Shown here: one piece after another, positions 45,701 to 55,637 of the stretch
Position numbering within the stretch: position 1 is the first letter of the stretch
How the letters are laid out: the number at the start of each line of letters is the position of its first letter
Source: Akkermansia biwaensis
Lineage (GTDB): Bacteria > Verrucomicrobiota > Verrucomicrobiia > Verrucomicrobiales > Akkermansiaceae
Reading direction: 5' to 3'
Length of the DNA stretch: 64,000 nt
NCBI RefSeq assembly: GCF_026072915.1
Contig: NZ_AP025943.1
Coordinates: 62,001 to 126,000 of the forward strand
Notes under the pieces: model-generated
Database searches by the model: none
The model's input: the letters and a program-made list of their open reading frames with translations, nothing else
What the model was told of the DNA's origin: nothing
Position numbers and translations under genes: made by a program

Positions 45701-47842
45701 TTACTTATACTTGTTGATGGACGGGTCCTGATAGCGCTCGCCCCCCTTCTTCCCATCCTCTCCGGAAAGCTTCAAGGTCCATTTGCAGGAATCCGTATAC
45801 GTTTTCCCGCCCACGGAGGCCGTGGCCGTGATGGTGTTGACGCCGGGCTTGAGAGTTACTTCAGGCCAGACGGCGCGCTTCAATTCATCCGGCTTGACGC
45901 TTCCCACGGCCTTCCCGTTGACGGCCAGCTTCACCATGGGGGCATTGCTGTAAACCTTCACGGGCACCGTCTTTCCCGTGCGCTCCGCAAACCTGCGGGA
46001 CGTAATGTACACGGTCGGCTGCGGGCTCCAATTGGCCCTGTAGAAGAAATAGGCGTCCTTGGGCGTCTTGCGGTCATAGGTCACCAGTCCCTTGTCGTTG
46101 ATGCCGGGGCTTTCTCCCTCAAAGCGGGAGGCGGAACCGAAGTCAAACATGTTCCAGACGAAGGAGCCCCACACCTCGGGCCTCTCCCTGATGCACTTGT
46201 AATTGATCTCATGCGCCTGGGACTGCCATTCCTCCGGATGCCAGAATCCCGTGGGGGACGGCCTCTTTGCCGGATTCTCATGCATGCCCGTGCTGGCGCC
46301 ATGGCCGTACTCGCTGACGGCGATGCCCATCTTGCCGCCGTAGTCGCGGATGTAGCCGTTCAGGTTGCCCTTCATGGTTTCAGGGCCGCCCCCGTACCAC
46401 CCGGGATAGGTATTGAACGCGATGTGGTCCGGAATATTGTTCAGCTTCCTGCGGCCCGCCTGGTTGCTGGCCCCTACCGTCATGCGGGAGGGGTCCGTCT
46501 CTTTCACGAACTTGTTCAGCTCCGTCAATTCGGCCTCCATGTCCACCCCTTTGGAGGAAGCCTCCGGCTGGTGGCCTATCTCATTGAAAATGCCCCACAT
46601 GCAGATGGATGGATGGTTCCAGTTCTGGTAAATCATCTCCCGGGCCTGGAGGCGGTTATTCTCCCGGAACTCCGGCGTATCACGCACCAGGTTGACGTTG
46701 GGCACCTCGGACCAGACGACCAGCCCCGTCTTGTCGCACAGGTCGTAAACGTTGCTGGAGGCGGGATAGTGGCCCGTTCTCAAACCGTCCGCCCCCATAT
46801 CCGCAATCAGCCTGATATCCCGCTCCTCATCCTCCGGGGAGAGCGCCCAGCCCTTCCCCTTCATATCCTGGTGGCGGCTGACTCCCTTGATCTGCATGGG
46901 TTTTCCGTTCAGGACAAACCCCTCCTTGGGATTGACGGAAACGGTCCTCAGCCCCAGCGGCTGCACCATTTCATCCGTCTGGCCGTCCGCCGTCCTGACG
47001 GAGGTCTTCACCTGGTAGAGGTAGGGATTCCTGACACCGTTCCAGAGCACGGGATTGGGAATCGCCAGTGTTACGGGAACTTCCAGATTCTTCTTTTCCC
47101 CGGCGGCGGCCTTCACCGTCTTTCCGGCTACCTTCCTGCCCTTCATGTCCAGAATTTCCACGGCCACATCCACGTCCCCCGCCTTCCCGTCCGAATTGAG
47201 AAGGGTCTTCACCTCCACTTCCGCTTTGGATTTGTCCAGAGACTTCGTGGTAATGAAAACGCCGGGAGAGGCGTAAAAGAGGGGGTCAATGCAGACGCCG
47301 TCCGTCTCAATCAGTTCAATGGGCCGGTACAGTCCGCCGAACATGGAAAAATCCCCGCGCTGGGGCGCGATGTGGTCCCGCTGCGTATTGTCCACCAGCA
47401 CGGAAACCGTATTGGCGCCTTTTTTCAGGAGAGGGGTGATTTCATAGCAAAATGCGGTGAATGCTCCCTCATGCCTGCCGGCAGGCTTCCCGTTGACGGA
47501 AACCTCGGAAACGATGCTGGCGCCCCCGCCGCGGATGAAATACCTCTTGCCCGGCTTGGGAGCCACCGGAAGAGTACGGGTATAAACGGCGGGGCCGCGC
47601 CGGTAAACGTCGCTGTTGACGGACTTGGCGTCTCCGCGCTTCCCTTTCACCCCGTCCGCGGCATCCGACGCATTCCAGGTATGCGGCACGGTTACTTTTT
47701 CAGAAGGGCCTCCGTCAAAACGGTAATCCCAGGAACCGGTCAGGGGATACACTTCACGCGCATCCGCCATTGCCAGGAGAGAACCCAGAGCGCAGCACAG
47801 CCCTGCGCATGGCACAGTGAGAGAATGAATTCGGATAACCAT
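45701..47842 (-). CDS. Secreted GH2 glycosidase
   Basis: 713 aa from ATG 47842. The signal peptide is LTVPCAGLCCALGSLLAMADA. GH2 jelly roll (YPLTGSWDYRFDGG, TVPHTWNASD), Ig-like domain, and barrel with GVSRHQDMKGKGWALSPEDE, ICMWGIFNEIGHQ (acid/base Glu) and GIAVSEYGHGAST (nucleophile Glu). The C-terminus holds a DUF4982-like beta-domain (VPVKVYSNAPMVKLAVNGKA). No discoidin domain, unlike the two GH2 neighbours. It is the first gene of a two-gene GH2 unit. Beta-galactosidase is likely, but glucuronidase or mannosidase activity cannot be ruled out from the motifs. Confidence 0.9.
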   Translation of the reverse strand: MVIRIHSLTVPCAGLCCALGSLLAMADAREVYPLTGSWDYRFDGGPSEKVTVPHTWNASDAADGVKGKRGDAKSVNSDVYRRGPAVYTRTLPVAPKPGKRYFIRGGGASIVSEVSVNGKPAGRHEGAFTAFCYEITPLLKKGANTVSVLVDNTQRDHIAPQRGDFSMFGGLYRPIELIETDGVCIDPLFYASPGVFITTKSLDKSKAEVEVKTLLNSDGKAGDVDVAVEILDMKGRKVAGKTVKAAAGEKKNLEVPVTLAIPNPVLWNGVRNPYLYQVKTSVRTADGQTDEMVQPLGLRTVSVNPKEGFVLNGKPMQIKGVSRHQDMKGKGWALSPEDEERDIRLIADMGADGLRTGHYPASSNVYDLCDKTGLVVWSEVPNVNLVRDTPEFRENNRLQAREMIYQNWNHPSICMWGIFNEIGHQPEASSKGVDMEAELTELNKFVKETDPSRMTVGASNQAGRRKLNNIPDHIAFNTYPGWYGGGPETMKGNLNGYIRDYGGKMGIAVSEYGHGASTGMHENPAKRPSPTGFWHPEEWQSQAHEINYKCIRERPEVWGSFVWNMFDFGSASRFEGESPGINDKGLVTYDRKTPKDAYFFYRANWSPQPTVYITSRRFAERTGKTVPVKVYSNAPMVKLAVNGKAVGSVKPDELKRAVWPEVTLKPGVNTITATASVGGKTYTDSCKWTLKLSGEDGKKGGERYQDPSINKYK

Positions 47843-48163
47843 GGTATGGATAATGAGTTTACTGCATACGTTCTCTGCCGTCAATATCTTTCATGATACC
47901 GGGCCGGCATTCCGCCAGGGGACGCTTTTTACCGGAATAAGCGTTCCGGCGGCTTTACGCACGGAATTAAGGAAGGCCGCCGGCTTCCAACATTTTTCCC
48001 ACTGCTTTTCTGGAACCTTGATTTTTCCGATCGGATCAAAGAAATCGGAAGTAACAACATAACCTTGTTGGTTACGCGTTTTCCGATAGAAAACATAATT
48101 TTTCTTTACTATAAGGAATGCCTTTTTCGTTAAACCCGTGTTTGTGACAACACGTGAACCAAT
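47843..48163. other. Divergent promoter region between GH2 and recombinase genes
   Basis: 321 bases, AT-rich near 48030-48120 where promoters are likely. No gene is recognised. Confidence 0.4.
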
Positions 48164-49255
48164 ATGAGAAAAACACCGAAAACGAATAAATTGCGATATG
48201 TTGGAGCCGCGCTCCTGGAGGATGAATCCGTTACTCTGATTCAGGCAGCCAGGCTGGTACTGGAAATCAAGGAGGCCCTGGGTGACGAAATTTGCACTAT
48301 CAACAGATGCCGGGAAGTCGTTTCCCTGGGGCTGAACGCCATCAAGAACAAGCACCATACGGTTAGCTTCGGGACGGCAGCGGTGGAATGCCTGCGTTCC
48401 AAAAGCCACCGCAGGCCCCGCACGCTGACGGACATCAGGAGCATCATCCAGAAGCTCAAGAAAAGCAATCCGGAACTGGAACAGACGCCCCTGCGGAACA
48501 TCAGCGTGGAGGACTGCCAGAGCATCCTGATGAATACCTTCACCACCTCCCGCCAGAGGCACAAGGCAAGACTGATCCTGAGCGGCATCTTTTCCTTCTC
48601 CGTCAAACGCGGCTGGTGCGACGAAAACCCGATCTTGAGGGTGGACACGCCGTTCCTGAAGGAGCAGGAAATTCCCGCCCTGACGCTGAAGGAAGTGACA
48701 CTCCTGCTCAAGACATGCATGGACGAATTCAACGGAACCTGCGTTGCCGGCGCGGCCCTGATGATTTTTGCGGGCATCCGGCCGCAGGAAGTGGAGCGCC
48801 TGCTCTGGGAAAACATCGCCATCCGGGACGGCTGCGTGATCCTGAATTCCAAACATACCAAGACGGGCGGCGCGCGCCACGTCACCATTCTGCCCGTGCT
48901 GGCCAAATGGCTCAAATTCTGCCGCGACAGGACAAAGCCGGGCCCGCTCACGCCCATCTGCCCGAAGGGATGGACGATCAAATGGCGCAAAATCCGGAGA
49001 AGAGCGGGATGGGGCAGCAGAAAAAGATCATGGGTGCCGGACTGCCTGCGGCATACCTACGCCAGCTATCACGCCAAGCATTTCAAGGACTACAACCTGC
49101 TGCAAATGGAAATGGGGCACCGCTCCTCCTCCCTGCTCCGCACCCGGTACCTGAACATGAAGGGAATTTCCGTCCAGACGGCCAACCGCTTCTGGGCCCT
49201 GACTCCGGCAAAGGTGATCGAGGAAATGGAGGCCCCTGCGGAAATGCCCCAGTAA
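48164..49255 (+). CDS. Tyrosine recombinase / integrase-like protein
   Basis: 363 aa. An N-terminal SAM-like DNA-binding part is followed by a catalytic domain with Arg in AGIRPQEVERLLW, Lys in SKHTKTGGARH, an RH pair in DCLRHTYASY, His in EMGHRSS and the Tyr nucleophile in RTRYLN. In the box usually written HxxR the His is replaced by Asp (DCLR). No phage genes, attachment repeats or cassette arrays adjoin it, so it may be a chromosomal resident, an excisionase-type inversion enzyme or an element remnant. The terminus EEMEAPAEMPQ is acidic. Confidence 0.82.
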   Translation: MRKTPKTNKLRYVGAALLEDESVTLIQAARLVLEIKEALGDEICTINRCREVVSLGLNAIKNKHHTVSFGTAAVECLRSKSHRRPRTLTDIRSIIQKLKKSNPELEQTPLRNISVEDCQSILMNTFTTSRQRHKARLILSGIFSFSVKRGWCDENPILRVDTPFLKEQEIPALTLKEVTLLLKTCMDEFNGTCVAGAALMIFAGIRPQEVERLLWENIAIRDGCVILNSKHTKTGGARHVTILPVLAKWLKFCRDRTKPGPLTPICPKGWTIKWRKIRRRAGWGSRKRSWVPDCLRHTYASYHAKHFKDYNLLQMEMGHRSSSLLRTRYLNMKGISVQTANRFWALTPAKVIEEMEAPAEMPQ

Positions 49256-49309
49256 CCGTTGTTCCGGCAGGGTTCGGAAGGTTCCGCCGCGCCGGAGCGG
49301 GGCTTTTCC

Positions 49310-51247
49310 CTACAGTTCGTAATAGGTATAGCCATTCAGCCCGGAACGGAATACTTCCAGGGCGCGGCGGCGTTCGGACGGCGTGATTTTTCCGGAAGCT
49401 ACGGCCTGTTCCGCAAAAATGCGGAACTTGTTGACGAGTTCCTTGGGATCGTATTCCACGTAGGAAAGCACGTCCGCCACCGTATCTCCCTCCACCTCAT
49501 GCGTGTACACGGGGCGGCCGCCTTCCAAGTGCACGCCGACGACGTTCGTGTCCCCCAGCAGGTTGTGCAAGTCCCCCAGGGTCTCCTGATAGGCTCCCAC
49601 CAGGAACACGCCGATGTAGTAGTCTTCCTCGCCGGGCTTGATGGCGTGCAGGGGAAGGGCCGTGGCCACGTCTTCGCGGTCAATGAAATGGTCGATCTTC
49701 CCGTCGCAGTCGCACGTGATGTCCGCCAGCACGGCCTTGTTCGTGGGCCGCTCGTTCAGGCGGTGAAGAGGCATGACCGGGAAAAGCTGGCGGATGGCCC
49801 AGGAATCCGGCAGGGACTGGAACAGGGAAAAATTGCCGTAATAGAAATCCACCATGGAGCAGGAAAGCTCCCGGAGGTCTTCCGGAATGGTTTCCATCTC
49901 CGCCAGCATCCGGGAAATGCGGCTGAGGATGTGCCAGTAATACGCCTCTCCCAGCCCGCGTTCCCGCAGGGTGGCGTTTCCGTAAAAGAACTGGGCCCGG
50001 AGCTGGTCCCGGTAATAACAGGCGTCATTGTAGCATTCCTGCATGTTTTTCCGGGCCAGGGTCCTGTCCGTGTCCGCAAAGGCCTTGAGCAGTTCGGGCG
50101 CGTTTTCCGGCAGTTCCGGGGGCGGTTCCTCCCCCGGGGCGCTGGTTACGTCCAGCACGTTGAACACCAACACGGAATAATAGGCCACCACCGCGCGGCC
50201 GGATTCCGTCACCAGCGTGGGGTGCGGAACCTCGTATTTGGTGCACATGTCCCCCACCACTTCCACCACGTCGCGGGCAAACTCCGCAATGGAATAGTTG
50301 CAGGAGGAATGGAAGTTGGTCTTGGAGCCGTCGTAATCCACGGCCAGGCCGCCGCCCATGTCCAGCGTGCCCAGCGGAGCCCCTTCCCTGACCAGGTCCA
50401 CGTAAATGCGGGCGGCTTCCGTCAATCCCTCGCGCACCACGGAAATATTCGGAATCTGGGAACCCTGGTGGTAATGGAGCAGCTTCAGGCAATCCAGGGC
50501 CTCCATCTGCTTGAGCTTGTCCACCACGTCCAGCACCTGGGCCGCGTTCAGGCCGAAGACGGATTTGTCCCCGGCGGATTCATGCCACAGGCCGGACCCC
50601 TTGGCCGCCAGCTTCACGCGGAGGCCCAGATTGGGGCGGATGTCCATCTTTTTGGCGCGGGCGAAGATGGCATCCAGTTCTGAAGGCATCTCCAGCACGA
50701 TGAAAATGTTCAGCCCCATCTTCTGGGCCGTCAGGGCCAGGTCGATGAACTCGTCGTCCTTGTACCCGTTGCAGATCAGGTAGGCGTTCGGGTTGTGCAT
50801 GTGCGCCATGGCCGCAATCAGTTCCGGCTTGGAGCCGGCCTCCAGCCCATAGTCGTACTTGGTGCCGTATTCCGCGATCTCCTCCACTACCTGGCGCTGC
50901 TGGTTCACCTTGATGGGGTAAACGCCCTGGTAATGGCCCTGGTAATCCGCCTCCTTGATCGCCTTGCGGAAACTTTCGTTCAGTTCCGCAATGCGGCTGC
51001 GCAACAGGTCGCGGAAGCGGAACAGGACGGGAACGGTCGTGCCGCGCTCGTTCAGCCCTTCCAGCAGGTCGCACAGGCTGATGTCCTTCTTGCCGCCGTC
51101 TTCATCATTCAGGCGGACGGTCACCTCCCCCTTCTTGCTGATCCGGAAATAGCCGTTGCCCCAGTCGTCAATGCCGTACAAATCTGCGGAATCATGATGG
51201 CTCCACCCCCGGACTTTCTGTTTAATGCCTTCTTTAGCTGCTGCCAT
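49310..51247 (-). CDS. speA: Biosynthetic arginine decarboxylase
   Basis: 645 aa, PLP-dependent fold-III enzyme making agmatine from arginine for polyamine synthesis. DLYGIDDWGNGYFRISKKGE, YPIKVNQQRQVVEEI with the PLP Lys, GLEAGSKPELIAAM, YICNGYKD-like YLICNGYKDDEFI, LHYHQGSQIPN, LDMGGGLAVDYDGS and ITCDCDGKID are family motifs. ATG 51247 is chosen over a TTG further upstream. The nspC gene lies 23 bases upstream in the same orientation, so both form a polyamine operon. Confidence 0.95.
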   Translation of the reverse strand: MAAAKEGIKQKVRGWSHHDSADLYGIDDWGNGYFRISKKGEVTVRLNDEDGGKKDISLCDLLEGLNERGTTVPVLFRFRDLLRSRIAELNESFRKAIKEADYQGHYQGVYPIKVNQQRQVVEEIAEYGTKYDYGLEAGSKPELIAAMAHMHNPNAYLICNGYKDDEFIDLALTAQKMGLNIFIVLEMPSELDAIFARAKKMDIRPNLGLRVKLAAKGSGLWHESAGDKSVFGLNAAQVLDVVDKLKQMEALDCLKLLHYHQGSQIPNISVVREGLTEAARIYVDLVREGAPLGTLDMGGGLAVDYDGSKTNFHSSCNYSIAEFARDVVEVVGDMCTKYEVPHPTLVTESGRAVVAYYSVLVFNVLDVTSAPGEEPPPELPENAPELLKAFADTDRTLARKNMQECYNDACYYRDQLRAQFFYGNATLRERGLGEAYYWHILSRISRMLAEMETIPEDLRELSCSMVDFYYGNFSLFQSLPDSWAIRQLFPVMPLHRLNERPTNKAVLADITCDCDGKIDHFIDREDVATALPLHAIKPGEEDYYIGVFLVGAYQETLGDLHNLLGDTNVVGVHLEGGRPVYTHEVEGDTVADVLSYVEYDPKELVNKFRIFAEQAVASGKITPSERRRALEVFRSGLNGYTYYEL

Positions 51248-51270
51248 GTCAATAGGTCTGGTCAAATGTT

Positions 51271-52473
51271 TCAGCCCAGGCGGGCTTCAAAATCCTCGTA
51301 GGAAAAACGGCGCACCGTCTCCACGGAGCCGTCGTGCTTCTGCACGGCTATGTCCGGATGGCGCACGCCGTTGAAAAAGGTGGTCTTCACCATCGTGTAA
51401 TGGGCCATGTCGTCAAACACAAGCTCGTCTCCCGGAGAAAGGGACTCCGCAAAGGAATAATCCCCCAGGCGGTCCCCGGCCAGGCACGTCGGCGCCCCCA
51501 GGCGGTAGGCGAAGGGCCCTTCACCCGGCTCCCCGGCCACGGCATAGCTTTCCCCCTCCATCACGACGGCGGGCTGCTGTCCGGACCGCAGGGAGGGGTC
51601 TTTCAAAATCTGAAACACATCCGGCCTGTAGGGCATTTCCAGCGTGTCCGGCATGTGGGCGGACGCGGAAACGTCCAGAATGGCGTGTTCCACCCCCTCG
51701 GAGGAAAAAACGTCCAGCACCCGGCAGCGCAGCACGCCGGAATGGATGGCGACCGCCTCCCCCGGCTCCAGCCATACGTCCACGCCGTAGCGGGAGCGGA
51801 TGCCGCGCACCAGGTTCGCCAGCAGTTCCCGGTTGTAGCCGGGCTTGGTGATCCAGTGGCCGCCGCCCATGTTCAGCCAGGTGATCTCCGGCCGGGACAG
51901 GATGGAGCCGAAGTACTGTTCCACGGCTTCCAACGTATCCGCCAGGTCCTCCGCGCTCTGCTCGCACAGGGTATGGAAGTGAAGCCCGGAAATTCCGGAC
52001 AGGTCCGCGCCCCGCATCAGCTCCGGCGTCACACCCAGACGGGAGCCGGGCGCGCAGGGATCGTAAAGGGGCGTATGGCCCGTGGAAAATTTGGGATTGA
52101 TGCGCAGGCCGCACTTCAGTTCCCCGGACAGGAAGCGGGGATGCGCCGTCACCTCCTTCCGGAAGCGGTTCCACTGGGTCAGGCTGTTGAAATCAAGGTG
52201 GTCGGAAATCTCCGCCAGTTCCGCAATCTCCTCCGGGGCGTACGCGGGAGAATAGGTCAGCACATGCTTGCCGAACCTGCGCCGGGCCAGAAGGGCCTCC
52301 CACAGTCCGGACGCGCAGCAGCCGTCCAGCAGGGGGCGCAGGTCCTCAAAACAGGGCCAGGTGGAAAACCCCTTCAGAGCCAGCACGACCCGGCACCCCG
52401 CGGCATCCGCTACCTCCCTGAGGATGCGGGCGTTGCGTTCCAATGCTGGCTGGCTGACGATAAAGGCGGACAT
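51271..52473 (-). CDS. nspC: Carboxynorspermidine/carboxyspermidine decarboxylase
   Basis: 400 aa, PLP-dependent fold-III decarboxylase that yields spermidine or norspermidine from the carboxylated precursors. VVLALKGFSTWPCF holds the PLP Lys; LGVTPELMRGADLSGISGLH, HTLCEQSAEDL, WLNMGGGHWITKPGYN, LEPGEAVAIHSGVL, GPTC-like GAPTCLAGDRLGDY are typical. ATG 52473 (MSAFIVSQPALERNARIL) is the natural start; the frame continues upstream without sense. In the alternative spermidine pathway it needs carboxy(nor)spermidine dehydrogenase, which is not in the window. Confidence 0.93.
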   Translation of the reverse strand: MSAFIVSQPALERNARILREVADAAGCRVVLALKGFSTWPCFEDLRPLLDGCCASGLWEALLARRRFGKHVLTYSPAYAPEEIAELAEISDHLDFNSLTQWNRFRKEVTAHPRFLSGELKCGLRINPKFSTGHTPLYDPCAPGSRLGVTPELMRGADLSGISGLHFHTLCEQSAEDLADTLEAVEQYFGSILSRPEITWLNMGGGHWITKPGYNRELLANLVRGIRSRYGVDVWLEPGEAVAIHSGVLRCRVLDVFSSEGVEHAILDVSASAHMPDTLEMPYRPDVFQILKDPSLRSGQQPAVVMEGESYAVAGEPGEGPFAYRLGAPTCLAGDRLGDYSFAESLSPGDELVFDDMAHYTMVKTTFFNGVRHPDIAVQKHDGSVETVRRFSYEDFEARLG

Positions 52474-52696
52474 GAAGCAACGACAACCTAAGCGATCTGC
52501 AACTATTTGCGAGAAAAATTTTAGTAATTTCCCATCATACCTCCAATTTAAGATATACCAAAGACTTCCGGCCCAGGCGGCACGTTTCTCCAGCAAGCGG
52601 AACCGTAAAAAAACGCCATAAAACGGCACAACCCGCATTCTTTTCCTTGAAATGGGGTGGATTTTCCTCTTTTATAACACAACCATTGCGATTGCC

Positions 52697-53482
52697 ATGA
52701 CTAACATTCATCCCTTCACCACAGCAGCAGCCTGCATCCTGACCGCAGGGACAGCGCTCTTCACCAGCTCTTGCCAACCTACCTCTCCCGAGAGCTACGC
52801 CCGCCAGTTCGCCACCGCGCAGAACGTATCCGTGCACGGGTACAACGGCCGCGAAACGCTGACCAGCAGAGTATATGCGGACTGGGGCGGCATGCCGGCC
52901 AACGCGCGCCGGGCCATGACGGAATACATCAAGGGAGCCGAATGGAAAAAGGCCGATTACATCCGGCCGCAGTACTTCGTCCAGGTGGACCGCTCCTTCT
53001 GGGCCATCTGCACGGACAACGACGGCAACCTCGCAGGCATCATTCCCTTCCGTAACGGCAAGGACGCGCGCAAGATTTCCGTCAACAACCACTTCAACAT
53101 GCTGGTCAACACCACGGACAAGGCTCCGGCCCTGGGCTACGCCATCCTGAAGAACCTGGCCTATGCCGACGGACTGCGCGTCAGCACCCGCAAGGCTGAC
53201 GGCCTGACCACCCCCATCCCGGCGCCTCCCGCCGTCAAAGTAGTCGTTCCGCCCAAGGAAGCCGCTCCGGCAGCCCCTGCCGGCAAACCTGCCGCCGCTC
53301 CGCCGGCCGCTAATGCCGATGTCAATACGGATGTGGAAGATGCCGACAACGCGGCGGAAACGCCTTCCGACGACGCCACGGCAACCGACACGGAAGATAC
53401 TACCGCCACGGATACTCCGGCTGCGGACAATGCCGCCGAAGGAGACGCCCCCGCTGCGGACGCTCCCGCCGACGACTTTTAA
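52697..53482 (+). CDS. Lipoprotein with acidic Ala/Pro-rich tail
   Basis: 261 aa. The N-terminus (MTNIHPFTTAAACILTAGTA then LFTSSC) is a lipoprotein signal with Cys26. Residues about 30-160 form a compact domain (TSRVYADWGGMPANARRAMT, YFVQVDRSFWAICTDNDGNL, HFNMLVNTTDKAPALGYA) I do not recognise. From about residue 175 the chain is low-complexity: Pro/Ala-rich, then Asp/Thr/Ala-rich (TPAADNAAEGDAPAADAPAD), a likely flexible spacer. ATG 52697 fits the signal peptide better than ATG 52652. Monocistronic with its own hairpin. Confidence 0.7.
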   Translation: MTNIHPFTTAAACILTAGTALFTSSCQPTSPESYARQFATAQNVSVHGYNGRETLTSRVYADWGGMPANARRAMTEYIKGAEWKKADYIRPQYFVQVDRSFWAICTDNDGNLAGIIPFRNGKDARKISVNNHFNMLVNTTDKAPALGYAILKNLAYADGLRVSTRKADGLTTPIPAPPAVKVVVPPKEAAPAAPAGKPAAAPPAANADVNTDVEDADNAAETPSDDATATDTEDTTATDTPAADNAAEGDAPAADAPADDF

Positions 53483-53787
53483 GACAGCCGTCCCGCCGGG
53501 AAATCATCCCTGAACAGGCACTTTGCATCAACAGCCCCGCCCGGTTTTCCGGAGCGGGGCTGTTTCCTATCCCCCCGAACGGGGATAAAACACGGCACGG
53601 AGACGAGCCTCCGGATGAAATCCGGAAGCGGAAGTACAATATCCGGGGAAAAACCGCCATTCCATCCGCATGAAAAACGGCATGTCCTCCCAACCCGCTG
53701 CCGGAGATCGGAAAACATGCCGCGTATAGTATAAAGCGGATATGGCTCTCTCTATGCAACAACGCCGGAGAAGCACCAAGACCAGGA
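53483..53787. other. Intergenic region between convergent lipoprotein and sulfatase genes
   Basis: 305 bases. Apart from the terminator at its start, no gene or repeat is recognised. Confidence 0.4.
53532..53566 (+). terminator. Terminator of the lipoprotein gene
   Basis: CAGCCCCGC pairs with GCGGGGCTG, then TTTCC, 50 bases past the stop. Confidence 0.7.
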
Positions 53788-55458
53788 TTACTTCACCTGG
53801 TCAGGCCACGGCACTGACGTGCCCTCGGCAACTCCCAGGGAATTTCCTTTCTTGTAAGTGGGCATCAGAGCCTTCCTCTCCCGGAGCAGCCTGCCCATCA
53901 TGGAAGCCATCTCCTTCACTTTCTTCGGTTCCGCGGAAGCCAGGTTATTCTTTTCGCTAATATCCTTCCGCAGATTGTACAATTCAAAACTCTGGTCCAC
54001 GTGACGGTAAATCAACTTCCAGTCACCACGCCGCAGTGCGGTGGAAGCGCCGTACTGCGTTGCCTGGCGGCTGCCTTCCCCCCAGTTGTTGGGCTGGTGG
54101 AACAAAAGGGGACGGTCGGCGGGGAATTGCGCCCCTTTCAGCAGGGGCACCAGGCTGAGGCCGTCCAGCTTCTGCGGTGTTTTCAAATTCCTGCATCCCG
54201 CCATATCGAGCAGCGTTGGCAGAAAATCGTCAATAATGACCGGCACGGAGCACCGGGCACCTCCCTTGGTGACTCCCGGCCAGGAAATAATCATCGGCTC
54301 ACGGATGCCGCCCTCCATGCACCCTCCTTTGCCGAAGGAAAGCGGATAATTGGAATCCACGTTGCCAAGCCTTCCGGAGATGGCCAGCCCCCCGTTGTCA
54401 GACATGAACACTAACACCGTATTTTTATCCAGATTGTTGTCCTTCAAGTATTTCATGATGTCCCCCAGGCTCTTGTCCATCCCTTCGATCAGGCCGGAGT
54501 AATGTTTTTCCCTCGGCGACCACGCGTGACCGTCCTGCGGGTCTTTATAGGCATCCGCAAACCTCTTGTCATACGCGCGTTCATCCAGCGGGGAATGAAG
54601 GGCATACTGGGCCAGGTACAGATAGAAGGGCTTTCCCGCTTCCTTGGGATTGTTCCTGATGGCCTCCAGCCTCTTGATGGCCTCCTGGGTCAGCGCCTCC
54701 GTCAGGAACACGTCGTCCTGGTAATAATTATTTTCATCCAGTCCGCGCACATGGTTGAAACCCTTTCCGTAATGCTTGGAGCCGCGATAATCCGCCGGAT
54801 GTCCGATTTCCGTACCGGCAATATTGTAGTCAAACCCCATGTTCAGCGGGTTGGAGCCTGGCGTTCCCTGCGTGCCGAAATGGGCCTTCCCGCAGTGCAC
54901 GGTCACATAGCCGCACTTTTTCAGCAGCTGGGGCAGCGTGATTGCCGTGGCGAAGGGACGGGTCATGTTGTAGTGCATGTCCTCTCCGGAAATGGGGCGC
55001 TTCGTCACTCCCTTGGCGGGCGTTCCGACTGGCTGAAGACCGTTGAGGGCCCAGTCCGGCGGCTGGAGATTCTTGCTATTCTGGTCTGTCGTCTGGTTTT
55101 GCTGCCTGACCCAGTTGGTAACCCGGTGGCGGCTCGGATTCATGCCGGACATCAGGCTTACGCGCGACGGCGTGCAGAGGGGGTGCGCATACGCATCCGT
55201 AAACGTCATGCCCTGGGCGGCCAGTTTCTCCATGTTCGGCGTCCGGTAGCGCTTGTTCAGGAAAGTCTTGACCGGCTGGCCCTTTTCATCCGTCCAGAAC
55301 GGCACGGACGTATCCTGCCATCCCATGTCATCCACCAGGAAAACAATGATATTGGGCTTTTTTCCGGAAACGGCATGGGAGGAATTCTGGGCCGACGCCC
55401 CTGCAAGCAGGGAGAGTACGCCGCAGGCGGCGGAGAGGAAACAGACTGTGAACTTCAT
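53788..55458 (-). CDS. Secreted sulfatase (formylglycine-dependent)
   Basis: 556 aa. Signal peptide VCFLSAACGVLSLLAGASA. Type I sulfatase: PNIIVFLVDDMGWQDTSVPF supplies metal-binding Asp residues; AHPLCTPSRVSLMSGMNPSR carries the CxPSR motif, with Cys95 to be turned into formylglycine by a maturase; VHCGKAHFG, LVFMSDNGGLA and PLSFGKGGCMEGGIREPM complete the site. The C-terminal part (TALRRGDWKLIYRHVDQSFE) is usual. Probably removes sulfate from mucin O-glycans, clearing the way for the galactosidases and hexosaminidase in this region. The maturase gene is not in the window. Confidence 0.93.
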   Translation of the reverse strand: MKFTVCFLSAACGVLSLLAGASAQNSSHAVSGKKPNIIVFLVDDMGWQDTSVPFWTDEKGQPVKTFLNKRYRTPNMEKLAAQGMTFTDAYAHPLCTPSRVSLMSGMNPSRHRVTNWVRQQNQTTDQNSKNLQPPDWALNGLQPVGTPAKGVTKRPISGEDMHYNMTRPFATAITLPQLLKKCGYVTVHCGKAHFGTQGTPGSNPLNMGFDYNIAGTEIGHPADYRGSKHYGKGFNHVRGLDENNYYQDDVFLTEALTQEAIKRLEAIRNNPKEAGKPFYLYLAQYALHSPLDERAYDKRFADAYKDPQDGHAWSPREKHYSGLIEGMDKSLGDIMKYLKDNNLDKNTVLVFMSDNGGLAISGRLGNVDSNYPLSFGKGGCMEGGIREPMIISWPGVTKGGARCSVPVIIDDFLPTLLDMAGCRNLKTPQKLDGLSLVPLLKGAQFPADRPLLFHQPNNWGEGSRQATQYGASTALRRGDWKLIYRHVDQSFELYNLRKDISEKNNLASAEPKKVKEMASMMGRLLRERKALMPTYKKGNSLGVAEGTSVPWPDQVK

Positions 55459-55637
55459 GATTTTTTAGTTAATAACGTCAGGACAAACCTTTCAATTTTA
55501 AAATACGCATCCTGCGTCTCTGGTCTTTCTTTTTTTCCGGAAAAAGGGATTGATCCTCTGAAAGGTCCGGAAACGCCTGATGTCGCCGGGGTTTAGACTT
55601 GATCGCCCCCCGGTCGGAGTATACATTCCTCCGCATC

